Shown: in pieces, positions 45,888-56,281 of the stretch
Position numbering within the stretch: position 1 is the first letter of the stretch
Layout of the letters: every line of letters begins with the position of its first letter
Assembly (NCBI GenBank): GCA_030568195.1
Contig: JAJLTO010000001.1
Span: 1,488,001 to 1,552,000, forward strand
DNA length: 64,000 nucleotides
Source: Dipodascopsis uninucleata var. uninucleata
Lineage: Eukaryota > Ascomycota > Lipomycetes > Lipomycetales > Lipomycetaceae
Direction: 5' to 3'
Notes under the pieces: model-generated
Seen by the model: the letters and a program-made list of their open reading frames with translations, nothing else
Databases searched by the model: none
What the model was told of the DNA's origin: nothing
Program-made: the position numbers and the translations under genes

Positions 45888-47910
45888 ATGTTTTATAGAC
45901 AGTTGCTGTCCAACTCTAGGACCTGTGGACCAAAGGTAAGAGATAAACAGCCTACGGGAATTTTATAGTTGCTGAAAAAGCTACTGTATAAGGAGAGACC
46001 ATGAACTAATTGTGTATCTTCAGATCATAACAATGTCTAGAGGCTACCGTATGAGCTCCAGTGCAGCCGCTAGTACTGCTCGAACAGCCGCAGTTTCAAA
46101 GCCTGCTGCTCATAATTATGTAGAAGACAAGTCTAAAGGAATGATGTTGAGATTTCAGGAATCATTGCCTCGACTTCCTGTGCCAACACTCGAAGAGACA
46201 GCGGCTAGGTATCTTAAGTCGATTCATCCTCTTGTCGACACTGAACAGTTTAAAAAGACTGAAGATATTGTGAAAAAGTTTATCTCAGCACAAGGTGAAG
46301 GTCCTGAGCTGCAGAAAAAACTTCTTGCAAGAGCTGCAGAGCCTAATATGAAAAATTGGATGTATGAGTGGTGGAATGATGCTGCTTACTTAACTTATCG
46401 TGATCCTGTCGTTCCATATGTCTCTTACTTCTATGCTCACAAGGATGATCGTTACCGAAAAGCTCCTGCTGCTAGAGCTGCATCTATCGCTACTGCTGCT
46501 TTGGAATTCAAGAAGCAGGTTGATTCGAATATGCTAGAACCTGAATATATGAGAAAGATTCCAATGTGCATGGACTCATACAAGTGGATGTTTAATGCGT
46601 CACGCATCCCGGCTGAAGGAAAGGACTATCCGAAGAAGTACTCTAATAGCCAATTCCTCATTATAATGAGAAAAAATAGGTTCTATGTTTTACCTCATGA
46701 GATTGATGGCGTGCAGTTATCGACCTCGGAACTCGAGGAACAGATTCAGAAAATCATAGAAGATGCGGATCGAAAAGGACATGGGCCTGCTGTTGGAGCC
46801 TTGACTTCAGAGAACAGAGACAAGTGGACCAAATTTCGATCCGATGTCATTTCTTCTAATGCTAATAATAAAGATTTGTTAGAGCAGATCCAAGCATCAT
46901 CATTTATTATAGCACTTGATGATTCCAGGCCAGTCACATTTACTGAACGGGCTCACCAGTTTTGGCACGGAGATGGATGTAATCGATTTTACGATAAACC
47001 TCTTCAGTTTATTGTGTGTGATAACGGTGTATCAGGGTTTATGGGTGAGCACTCGATGATGGATGGAACACCTACGTGCAGGCTTAATGATTTTGTTTGC
47101 GATGCCATTGCGAAGAAGAAAGTTGACCTTAGTAACCGATCATCCGGCGCTGCAGTTGAGAACATCAAAGTTAACGAACTTCAATTTGTTATTAATGACC
47201 AGGTTAAAAAAGATATTGATACTTCCAAATCAGACTTTGATTCTGTTATCGCCCTCCATGAATTAGATGTCCAGTCATATCAACGGTATGGTAAGAACCT
47301 CATTAAGCAATTTAAGTCTTCTCCAGATGCGTTTGTTCAAATGATCATTCAACTTGCTTATTACAAAATGTTTGGAGTCTCACGACCTACCTATGAATCT
47401 GCATCTACGAGGCAGTATCAGCTTGGCCGAACGGAGACTTGCAGAAGCGTTTCGGATGACAGTGTTGCTTTTGTTAAAACTTTCATGGATAAATCGGCTG
47501 ATAGCAGTTCAAAAATCGCAGCAGCTCGTAGGGCCATGGATTCCCATGTTAAGTATATTACCGCAGCCAGTGCAGGTCATGGTGTGGATCGCCATCTATT
47601 TGGTCTTAAGAATTTGGTGGACAAAGATTCTCAGCTTCCTGAATTGTTTAAAGATCCTAGCTATTCATACTCATGTTCATGGTATCTTAGTACTTCTCAG
47701 CTCAGTAGCGAGTACTTTAATGGTTATGGATGGTCTCAGGTCATTGATGACGGATTTGGTATCGCGTACATGATCAACAATAACTCTTTAAATTTCAATG
47801 TGGTGTCTAAGAAGCTTGGATCTTCAAAACTCGCCTATTATCTCAGAGAAGCTGCAGATGATATGGCCGATGTATTCTCAACTGAGCTGGATATCAAAGC
47901 AAAACTGTAA
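45888..47910 (+). CDS. CAT2: Carnitine O-acetyltransferase with dual targeting signals, 644 aa
   Basis: Moves acetyl groups between CoA and carnitine so they can cross organelle membranes. Exon 1 (45888-45935, 16 codons) encodes MFYRQLLSNSRTCGPK, a basic, acid-free start suited to mitochondrial import. The intron is 45936-46023 (88 nt, branch GAACTAATT, acceptor TCTTCAG). Exon 2 (46024-47910) joins in frame, and its first ATG (46033) is 3 codons in. The enzyme has the transferase start LPRLPVPTLEETAARYL, the catalytic His in EHSMMDGTP and the STS motif in YLSTSQLSS. It ends in AKL, a type 1 peroxisomal signal. A transcript starting inside the intron would use ATG 46033 and give the peroxisomal form. 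In other yeasts CAT2 makes both forms from two starts; that it does so here is inference. Confidence 0.93.
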
Positions 47911-48262
47911 AGTTTTATTTCTGCTATAGTACTTACATGCAATGCATTGATTTGTGAGAATTCAAGCACTTTTCTTTATTTTAATTATTTATATACTTTG
48001 AATGATATTTTTGCCTCAGAAATGATATATAACTCAAGTAGTAGCACCATCCGATAGACTGTGATCAAGTTTATATCGATAATTTCTCCTTTATCTAGAG
48101 CATTTCTGTAGGATGTCAAAGTTCCTTTTAGTTCTCTTAAATAAAAATTGAAGTTTCATCTATCTACCTAAACGCCATAAGAAACAGATTGTACAATCAA
48201 AAAATATATGTGTGGAGTATATAAAATGTATCGAAACATGGACCTCAATATCTATCAGCGAG
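47911..48262. other. Convergent 3' region, CAT2 and LOC1
   Basis: About 350 bp of AT-rich sequence between two stop codons. Nothing else was seen. Confidence 0.6.
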
Positions 48263-48907
48263 TTAGATACTGAATCTAACCTTTCTCTTTTTGACTTCCC
48301 CTGACTTTTTACTGCCTCCTGGAATATCATTATCGAGAAGACTTGATTCAGCACTAGACGAAGATTTGCGGCTCTTGATTTCTCTTTTCTTCTGCTCTAG
48401 TGCATCTGCCTTGACTTGCTCTCGCTTCTCAATTTCGTTCCGCTTAGCTTCTCTTATTTTTTCTAGCTGATTAGCCCTTTCAATCTTCGTAGCCATAGTT
48501 TCGTCCATTTTTGCAGTAACCATTCCAAGCAACTTATTTAAAGAATCCTGATCCTCTGCAAATACTTTTCCCTTCTTTCCTCGTTTATGAATGGTCTTTG
48601 CAGGTTTAAGAGCTGTATTTAGTTCTGGGATCACATTTTCTGGCGTAATTTTCTGCAGTTTCTTCGAAAGCAGCTTTTTTTGTCGCTGTATTACAGCTCT
48701 CTTATCGACTCTGACTTGGCCTAATGGACCATGCGATTTGACCTTTCTACTCTTTGAGGCAGAAGACGACGACAATGAGTTACTGGATCTGAGATGCGAC
48801 GCAAGCGAATTCGATGCTTGTTGATCTGATATCGGCTTTCCGGTCGACAAAGGCTTCTGACTCTTCGGCAGCCTCTTTGCACCTTTTTTGAACTTTCTAG
48901 GGACCAT
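48263..48907 (-). CDS. LOC1: LOC1-like 60S ribosome assembly / mRNA localisation protein, 214 aa
   Basis: A single exon. Loc1 is a basic nucleolar protein needed for 60S subunit assembly and, in budding yeast, for ASH1 mRNA localisation. The best match is the central block KRGKKGKVFAEDQDSLNKLL followed by a long charged helix (IERANQLEKIREAKRNEIEK), equivalent in order to the budding yeast protein. The N-terminus is Lys/Arg/Ser-rich, and the C-terminus ends in a basic motif RKVRFSI, similar to the KKVSFA end of Loc1. Length (204 aa in S. cerevisiae) fits. Low-complexity composition limits certainty. It lies downstream of KAE1 on the same strand. Confidence 0.83.
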   Translation of the reverse strand: MVPRKFKKGAKRLPKSQKPLSTGKPISDQQASNSLASHLRSSNSLSSSSASKSRKVKSHGPLGQVRVDKRAVIQRQKKLLSKKLQKITPENVIPELNTALKPAKTIHKRGKKGKVFAEDQDSLNKLLGMVTAKMDETMATKIERANQLEKIREAKRNEIEKREQVKADALEQKKREIKSRKSSSSAESSLLDNDIPGGSKKSGEVKKRKVRFSI

Positions 48908-49075
48908 TTTACCTAGTTTAATAATTTCAGTCTATACTAGAATATTCCTCTTTGAAATTGAAGAATATGATCAAAAATTTGTTGACAATAAAAAAAAATT
49001 TATATAAAATTTTTGGGAGTTTTATGGCTGTGGATAGGGTAAAATGAGAAATGAAAAATATACTAGTATAATTAA

Positions 49076-50513
49076 TTAGTCGTCTCTCCAAGCTACAAGA
49101 ACTTCATCGGTCCTAGATATGAGCAATATTAGTTAGGATAAATAGAGAGTCAATATTAGGCAAATAGTACTTGAAGGAGTTAATAGAACATACCTGAATC
49201 GTTGAGTGCAGACAGAATCACTGAGTTTGGTTACATAACCAGTCTCATAAGCAAGCAATCCGGCGTGAGCAATCATAATTCCATTGTCAATACAAAACCT
49301 ATAGCATATCAGAATTAGATCTAATTAACTATAAATATCGAAATTAAATATTCAAATGCATTAACCTTTCATCCGTTGCATAAACAGATCCACCGCGATT
49401 TCGAGCCATAATATCCATCATCTCTTGCAATCTCTCATTGCATCCAACACCGCCAACGATTAGAGCCTGTTGACTATTGACGTGGGCCATTGCACGCTCA
49501 GTAATCTCCACTAGCATGGCAAATACTGTTTCTTGCAGTGAAAAGCACAGATCTTCACTTGTTATAGGCAGACCGTCGTCACCAGGCTTAAGCTTTCCAT
49601 TAAACATATCAGCTGCAACCGTGTCAATATAGGCAAGAATTCCTGATAGCGACAAATCCATGCCTTTTACCGTATATGGCAGTTCTACGAAATGCCGGCC
49701 CCTACCATAATAAAAGAACGTTAGTAAATAAATAAATAGAATACAAAATAATCTGTCGGTTTGATTACTTTTTAGCCATTTGCTCGATGTTATAACCGGG
49801 ACTTGGATCATTAGGTATATGCAGTGTACGAGCAAATCTATCAAGACAATTTCCTACTGCTATATCCAGCGTCTCACCGAAAATACGGTATCTACATATG
49901 TTAGAATCTTACTGTAGCAGAGTATCAGTTGTTTCGTTACAGACATACCGTTGGTGAGAATATGCAATAACTTGAGTATTACCGCCAGAAACATAGAGCA
50001 CAACCGGATTAGCTGCACCTGTAATTTCCCTGCCCATTTCAATGTCTAAAAAGATGTTAGTTACTTGATATCGTCAAATATTTCACTAGTTCCAATCTAC
50101 CACTTACGTCCGACACAATGATTTACACCTACAAGAGGTTTGTTCCACATCAAACTCAACATGCGAGCTGCAATGGCCGTACTTTGAAGCGGTGCACCCA
50201 TTCCTGGTCCTTGCGTGAAACACACACAGTCTATATCATCTGGACCTAGCTTGCTCTCTTCCATTGCTCTCTTAACTAGTTTCACTACCCATGAACGATG
50301 ATGCTTTGCGGTATCTCTTGGAAGAAATCCTTCTCCGGGTGGTGTAATATATGTATGTCTGATGTTCGCGAGCACATCCGCAGAAGGTTTTGGATTTGAC
50401 GTTGTCGATGGATAATGCTTTATAATGCCCACGCCAAGTTTATTGGCTGATCCTTCTAATCCAATGGCGATCATGGGACGTTCAATCACCCTTTTGCTCT
50501 TTGTAGAAGGCAT
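49076..50513 (-). CDS. KAE1: tRNA N6-adenosine threonylcarbamoyltransferase KAE1, 367 aa
   Basis: Catalytic subunit of the KEOPS complex, which makes t6A at position 37 of ANN-decoding tRNAs. Minus-strand exons are 50108-50513, 49949-50045, 49769-49891, 49366-49701, 49194-49298 and 49076-49112; introns are 62, 57, 67, 67 and 81 nt. Motifs: [14 protein letters not shown] (residues about 17-30), [13 protein letters not shown], metal-site His in NHCVGHIEM (formed across intron 1), [56 protein letters not shown] and the C-terminus [15 protein letters not shown]. Intron 4 starts with GTTAAT, a weak donor, but the protein alignment requires it. An in-frame ATG 33 nt upstream (50546) would add 11 residues. 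It is divergent from the STRIP gene. Confidence 0.95.
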
Positions 50514-50912
50514 CTTTGCTAGTTGCTTGGTAGGAAAAACGAGCACAACTAAATTGAACTATCAAAAATAAAATCTAGAGCTGTAATCAATCACTACACT
50601 CTCCCAACGCGCTCGCAAATAACTTAACAGTCGAAGTAATTTATTTAACCTATACTTCAAAATTAATTTTAATACGCTCTTCTGCTTATCATATTAATTT
50701 TAAAAACAAATTGTTTGAACTACTGAGATTCTTTCGTAGGCTTGAATCAAATTTAGATTTTTTGTGCTGCTACAAGTAGATTTGTTTCCTTTGACAGGTT
50801 TGTTGACATTCCAAATACATTTGTATTCCTGTCGTGTGTCAGGGAAACACTATCGGACGGATCCTTGTATCTTATTACTACGCTGTCAACCGATGATTGT
50901 CTAATAATAGTA
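50514..50912. promoter_or_regulatory. Divergent promoter, KAE1 and Far11/STRIP
   Basis: About 400 bp, AT-rich, between two divergent starts. No motif was recognised. Confidence 0.5.
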
Positions 50913-53828
50913 ATGAGCTCTACTATAGATTCAATGCAATCTCCTGAACCTAGTGGATTCATCGATCAGGATGAACTCAGTAATTCTACAAACGGCCAGA
51001 GCCCTATAGGGCCAGGCCAGATCAAGCGGATTGCCACGAAGTTTCAAAAGATGAAGGTATATATAGATTCGTCATTAATGCGCGGGCATTGCTCAGAAAA
51101 AAGTAGTATTTCAAGAGACGTTAAATTGATATCGTTATGCTAGGCACCGGAATTCCGATATCAGTATAAAGACACTGATTCTCTAGAGCAAGAACTTGAA
51201 GAGTGGTTCGCCTATAGTGACGATGTTTATCTCGCCGAAAGTATGGAACTTTTTCATAAAACCCTTGCAGACTGTAAGTTTGGATAGTACTATTGATTTA
51301 TTACATGCTCTATTCAAATACTAACTGTAAAGTTACAGCCTGGAGACGTCTATCCAATACTAGAAAAGAGCGATATGTCGAATCTCAAATTTCACTCATC
51401 AACTCAGGAAAATCGAGCCACGATGCGCTTTTGAAGTTGTTCTATTTTGCACTTGGTAGGTTCCGTAGAGCATATTCTAAAATGACAACTAGATTATGAA
51501 AGAATGAAAGTTTAATATGTCATGCAGGTGTCTTCAAGGAAACTACAGATCAAAGGGATCAACTCTCTGTTATTGTCGACAGCGCGTACCTAATATGGAA
51601 ATGCAAAGGATTGGACTGTCTATATGCAACCATAAGAAGGCTTATTGATGAAATATAGTGAGTGAGCCATTTCTTAACCTACGTCCTTTCAAATCTAAGA
51701 CTAATGATTATTGTAGTAAATATGATCCCGAAGACAGTCAGAGTTTGAGTGGCTTAAGGAAGGAACTGTTCCTGAGTCTTACTGTATTTTATATAGTGAT
51801 TAATGTAGCAGATGGCGAAGATTTCAGTGATGATCTAAGTGAGTTCTTTTGTTATCCTAGATAAATCTCCTATTGCTAATATTCTCAGATGATTTGCAAC
51901 CTCCGGCTCTACCGTATTTTATCAAGCAGATTTCTGAATTTAGACTTACCGTTGCTGAAGACCTCCCCTGGAGAAATGTAGGTTCAAGTTTTATGGTTGA
52001 TTATTCCACGCAAGACTAATGTGTTTTTTGTAACAAATGTAACAGATCTTCTTGATAACGTGGAAATTAATACTCAGAATTCTTGGAACTTCTGCAGACT
52101 TAGTTTCTGTTAAGGAGTATGCTAGGTCGCAAGCCGGTTTACCACATGAGCCAAAAAAGGACGTTATTAGTGCGTCTCCTTTGGACTATCAAGCTTTCCG
52201 CCAAGGGATAAGCTCCAGATATCCCGCGTATAGACCGCCAGTGTCTTCTGTGCCGAAAGAATTTGAGCTTATGCTTAGTGCTTCTTCTTCAAAGGTAGAT
52301 TTGACAGATTATGTGGCGGATCCATTACCAGGATCGTCTGTTCACATTGCGACACCAGCACCGTCTCCTCCTCCGTCTCCTCCGCCGCTAGGAAAGAGCA
52401 AGAAATCGAGCTTCCAGACTGACAAGACAGTTCCATTTTTATATCCGCAGAATCTCGAAATTCCCGCTAGTATTAAAGAGGCAGAAGAGATATTTGCTCA
52501 GAAAATGCGAACAAGTCTCGGGATACTCCAACTATGGGAGGAACGTGAAGAATTCATGAAGGAGGAACGAGGATGGGTACCCGCTTCTGAAGTTATCATT
52601 AAATCTCTTGAGATGACAGGAACGTATAATGAAAAATTAGCGAAGAAGCTGCAAAGAATAGAAGGGCTTTACGTATGTCTATAAATGAAGGTCATATAGA
52701 GCTAACTGCTCAGAAGCTAACATGAACTAAAATATAGGAGCAAACATTAGAGTATCTGCAAGGATTTGTAGTGATTACACTGAAACTGGTGCTATCAACT
52801 GTTTCATTAGAGAACTCAGAGAATATTTTCATTCAACAGATACGACATTCTAATGACTCTCCAGTGAAAGCTGAACTGGAGAGTGCGCGTGAATCAGAAA
52901 TCATGCTCAAAGGAATATCGGCAATATTATATCTACTATTAAAGTGGTTCAAAGTCTCTCGTGAGTAAAACTCTTTTGTAGCGTGATATCTATGGTGCAA
53001 TTGAACGTGTTGCTAACTACTGTAGATATTCTGAAATTCGAATATTTTTGTCAAATATTATATGATTCAAATGCTCTTCCTCTGTTTTTACAGCTGTTTA
53101 ATACCAAGGAGATAGAACAATTTGTACTTCAGATGCCCGAAGTACCAGAATTAAGATTTTTCAACATCTGTCGGACACTTGCTGATGGTAAACCTTTGCC
53201 TGAGAAGGATATTCTAGTCATGAACTACAATAGGAATAGTGAGAATCTCGATGAAATCCTACAGCAGCCTGAAATAACAGAATTTTCATCTAGAAATTTT
53301 TTCGTATCCATAAATTTTTTGAAAATCATGCAGAAGATCTGTAAAAATAAGGCACACCGGAATTTAATGATCGTCCAACTTAAGGCATCTAATTCTTTAC
53401 GAAAGACATTGCGAATATCTCAATATGAAGCTCGGCTGTATGCTCTCAAAATTATCAAAGGGCAGGTTCCTTATTGTGGTCGAAAGTGGAGACATGTAAA
53501 CATGAGAGTTATTACTGCCATATATTTATACTGCCGCCAGGAGCTACGCGATAGCTGGCTAGCAGGCGTTGACATCGATGCAGATATTGAGGATTCATAC
53601 GTAAGTGTCCATATTAATTTGCTAAATTATCATAAACTTTGTGTGCTGATTGTGATTTGTATTTCATAGCCTAGAGAAGTGGCTCTACGAGCTCTTATTC
53701 AGTTTTACAATACAAGAAGGTATCCTGCAGCAGCAATTGCTCTTGGATACCAGAGTAGCGAGGATGACTTCTTCACTAAAGAATTGGACAACCTCCTTTT
53801 AGAAGATAAGATGTCATATGAAGTATAA
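50913..53828 (+). CDS. FAR11: STRIPAK subunit, Far11/STRIP1-type, 771 aa, ten exons
   Basis: Scaffold of the striatin-interacting phosphatase and kinase complex. Exons are 50913-51056, 51144-51273, 51339-51455, 51528-51657, 51717-51838, 51889-51977, 52046-52672, 52738-52960, 53026-53600 and 53670-53828, all joining in frame. The N-terminal N1221 part includes FRYQYKDTDSLEQELEEWFA and LLKLFYFALGVF. The C-terminal DUF3402 part has the most conserved block, KGQVPYCGRKWRHVNMRVIT followed by WLAGVDIDADIEDSYPREVA and QFYNTRRYP, matching human STRIP1/2 and fungal Far11/Ham-2. A Pro/Ser linker (residues about 310-345, PSPPPSPPPLG) lies between them. STRIPAK controls septation, cell fusion and mating arrest in fungi. 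BYR4, a septation regulator thought to be linked to it in fission yeast, lies 11 kb away in this window. Confidence 0.9.
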
Positions 53829-54153
53829 TAATGGTCTAGCAACATAAAGAATTCTATCCTTCGTAGTGGAATATACAAAGGTTGATGTAGCAATAGTATA
53901 GTAGACTTTTGTGTGTATTTTTACGAGAACTTAACATGTTCTTATTGTGCATAGGTTCGCATGAGTTTGGTAAGGTGCAGGAAAAAGATCACAGGCGCCA
54001 GATTTAAATTTTCTTTGGGACTAAATACACAATATGTAATCCATCACAATAAAATTTATACACGTTTCATATTCGAAAGATCTGTAAGGCTTCGGTAATA
54101 GACCGCAAATAGTCCAAATAGGCTTAATATACTCTTGTAGAGAATAATATAAG
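53829..54153. other. Spacer, FAR11 3' end and HUB1 promoter
   Basis: About 325 bp between two rightward genes. Nothing else was seen. Confidence 0.5.
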
Positions 54154-54753
54154 ATGATTGAAGTTACATGTAACGATCGGTGAGTTTAGTGGAGAATGAT
54201 TTGCACAGTTGCTCATAGAGATCTGCATGAATACTGGATATGCACATTATTGGATATGCGTCTAATGATTTTTATTTATCCTAAGTCTAGGAAAGAAGAT
54301 CAGAGTCAAAGTGAGCGAGATATAAATAAATATACGATATTCGAAACTTATGAAGGCTAACTTTGTTCGATAATAGTGTCTACCTGACGATACAGTTGGA
54401 GACTTTAAGAAGCTGGTTGCAAGTCAAATAGGAACTTCCCCAGAAAAAATTAGTAAGTTAAGCCACTATTATAATTGTTCTATGTTTACATATTCTAATA
54501 AGTATAACTGTTCAATTTAGTTCTTAAGAAGGGGTGAGTGAATTATTGGATCTTGAAGGCTCACTTGTATTTATCTCTATACTTCATGATGTGTTCTAAT
54601 CGGTTCTTTGTTCTGCAGATACACAACATATAAAGACCATATTACTCTTGCCGACTATGAGATTCATAATGGAATGAACCTTGAATTGTAAGTCGCTGCA
54701 TCTAATAATAGATTGCATAAGCTAACATTGTGTATTCAAGGTATTATTCTTAA
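54154..54753 (+). CDS. HUB1: Ubiquitin-like splicing modifier HUB1/UBL5, 73 aa, six exons
   Basis: Exons are 54154-54179 (26 nt), 54286-54310 (25 nt), 54377-54452 (76 nt), 54521-54533 (13 nt), 54619-54687 (69 nt) and 54741-54753 (13 nt); introns are 106, 66, 68, 85 and 53 nt. The spliced product starts [18 protein letters not shown], continues [20 protein letters not shown], then [20 protein letters not shown]. Length (73 aa), the ubiquitin fold order and the final double Tyr in place of Gly-Gly are diagnostic of Hub1, which binds Snu66 and Prp5 non-covalently and tunes splice-site choice. No exon is long enough to be noticed alone, so the gene is easily missed. All joins are in frame, and donors are GTGAGT, GTGAGC, GTAAGT, GTGAGT and GTAAGT. 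Confidence 0.95.
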
Positions 54754-56281
54754 TGACGTTGGCTCGGTATGGTTGAATGCTTCGGTGCTTTTTGTTTTGC
54801 TGAGACTGGTGTAAAGTCTTCCAACATGTATGAACACAGATAAATGAATATTATAGGGAGATTGTATCTCTTGCGAATTTTGAACGGTATGCTTTTAATC
54901 ATAATTAGTTTCAGCGGCTTTGGTAAATGCGATCTCTTCAATTTACATGTTAAGCACAATCTCCAACTATTCATCTATTCGTTTTAACATTATTCACATT
55001 GCTGATCACTATAGAATACGCGCATCTATCTATAGAGTGAACTTTTTCCTGTAGTTATGGACTTCGATTGATATTCTATACTGCTTCAGTTCACGTTGTA
55101 GCATAATTTGGCACCAGTAAAAGATATCTACAGAAGCTGCCGTGATAACTTAGAAATTTATTTGTAATATTAATATCAAATACATTCCAAGCTCGACAGC
55201 GAGCCGACCAAATCCAATGCCCACTTGTAAGAGACAATTCAGAGAATGTAGCCATCTCGAAATTTCGTTTATATAGATCGATTCCTTTGTAACAAACCCA
55301 AATTTGTAACGTTCATGTCACCCAGGGCTTTCTGAAATGTTGAATTCAAGTAATATATTCGCCATTGCCGTAATTGTAGTTTCTCTTATTGATCCTACTT
55401 GCTAGCCCTAAGCTTGTTTAGACTGCACCTATTATAAACTCACTCAGCATCCGTGCTGAATGGATAATTATTATCTACACCTCGCTTTACTCGCGTAATT
55501 GAGCTTGTCACTGCTACTATTGATAACATAACCTTACAACCCGTACTGTATCTTCAATGCTAGCTAGACACATGACTTGTGAACTTGCAGAACGTGCTAC
55601 AGCTACTGCCGGCGCGGTACCCGCCATAGCTCTATCTTAGCTTAGATAAGCCAGCAGACAGCGTAGCGATCTCTAGTCGGCGCTTGGAAACCAGATTTAT
55701 TTACCTAAGGCAGTAGTCATGGCCATAACACCTTCAATCTTTGAGAAGCTACTCAGCAACTGTAGCATTATAGTTATCGTTGACAATGATAACATGTTTT
55801 TGGTATTGTAATTCTTGACAACATTTCTCTTAGATTACTTATATATCTCGAATAACCTAAGAGACCACAATCAAAATAATTGGATATACTGCTAACATTA
55901 TAAAAAGCGTACACCTAAATTTAAAACTATAGCCTATTATACATATAGTCGTTGTATCAGTTCACTATAGTAGAGATAGGAAACAGTCTTGTCTAGTTTC
56001 ATACTAATAGCTGAATGGGTCACCTTGAATCATACCAGAAAAAATGTGTAAACAATCACAGGTATTCACCGGACGTCTAATTCACGTGACTGGATACGCA
56101 TAAATTTGCAAATTTTTCCCGCAGCGTCGAAATTTACTTATCCGGATACTTACATCTATTACCATATAAAAACCCTTCTATCGCAAGGACAGGCGGCTTT
56201 CATAAGTTGCGCGTGAAAGTTACATATATACAAAAGGTTAATTACTTAAATAACATACAAATAGGATTATTAGGGATAGAA
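54754..56281. other. Intergenic, HUB1 to RBM39
   Basis: About 1.5 kb with no coding signal. An imperfect 10-bp stem-loop lies at 55773-55793 (gttatcgttg/caatgataac). The last 200 bases are the RBM39 leader; no ATG-initiated extension fits the family. Confidence 0.5.

Noticed and set aside
46012-46032. CAT2 starting at 46012
   Set aside because: The codon is GTG and lies in the intron's 3' end; an in-frame first exon with ATG exists at 45888, and the nearest internal ATG is 46033.
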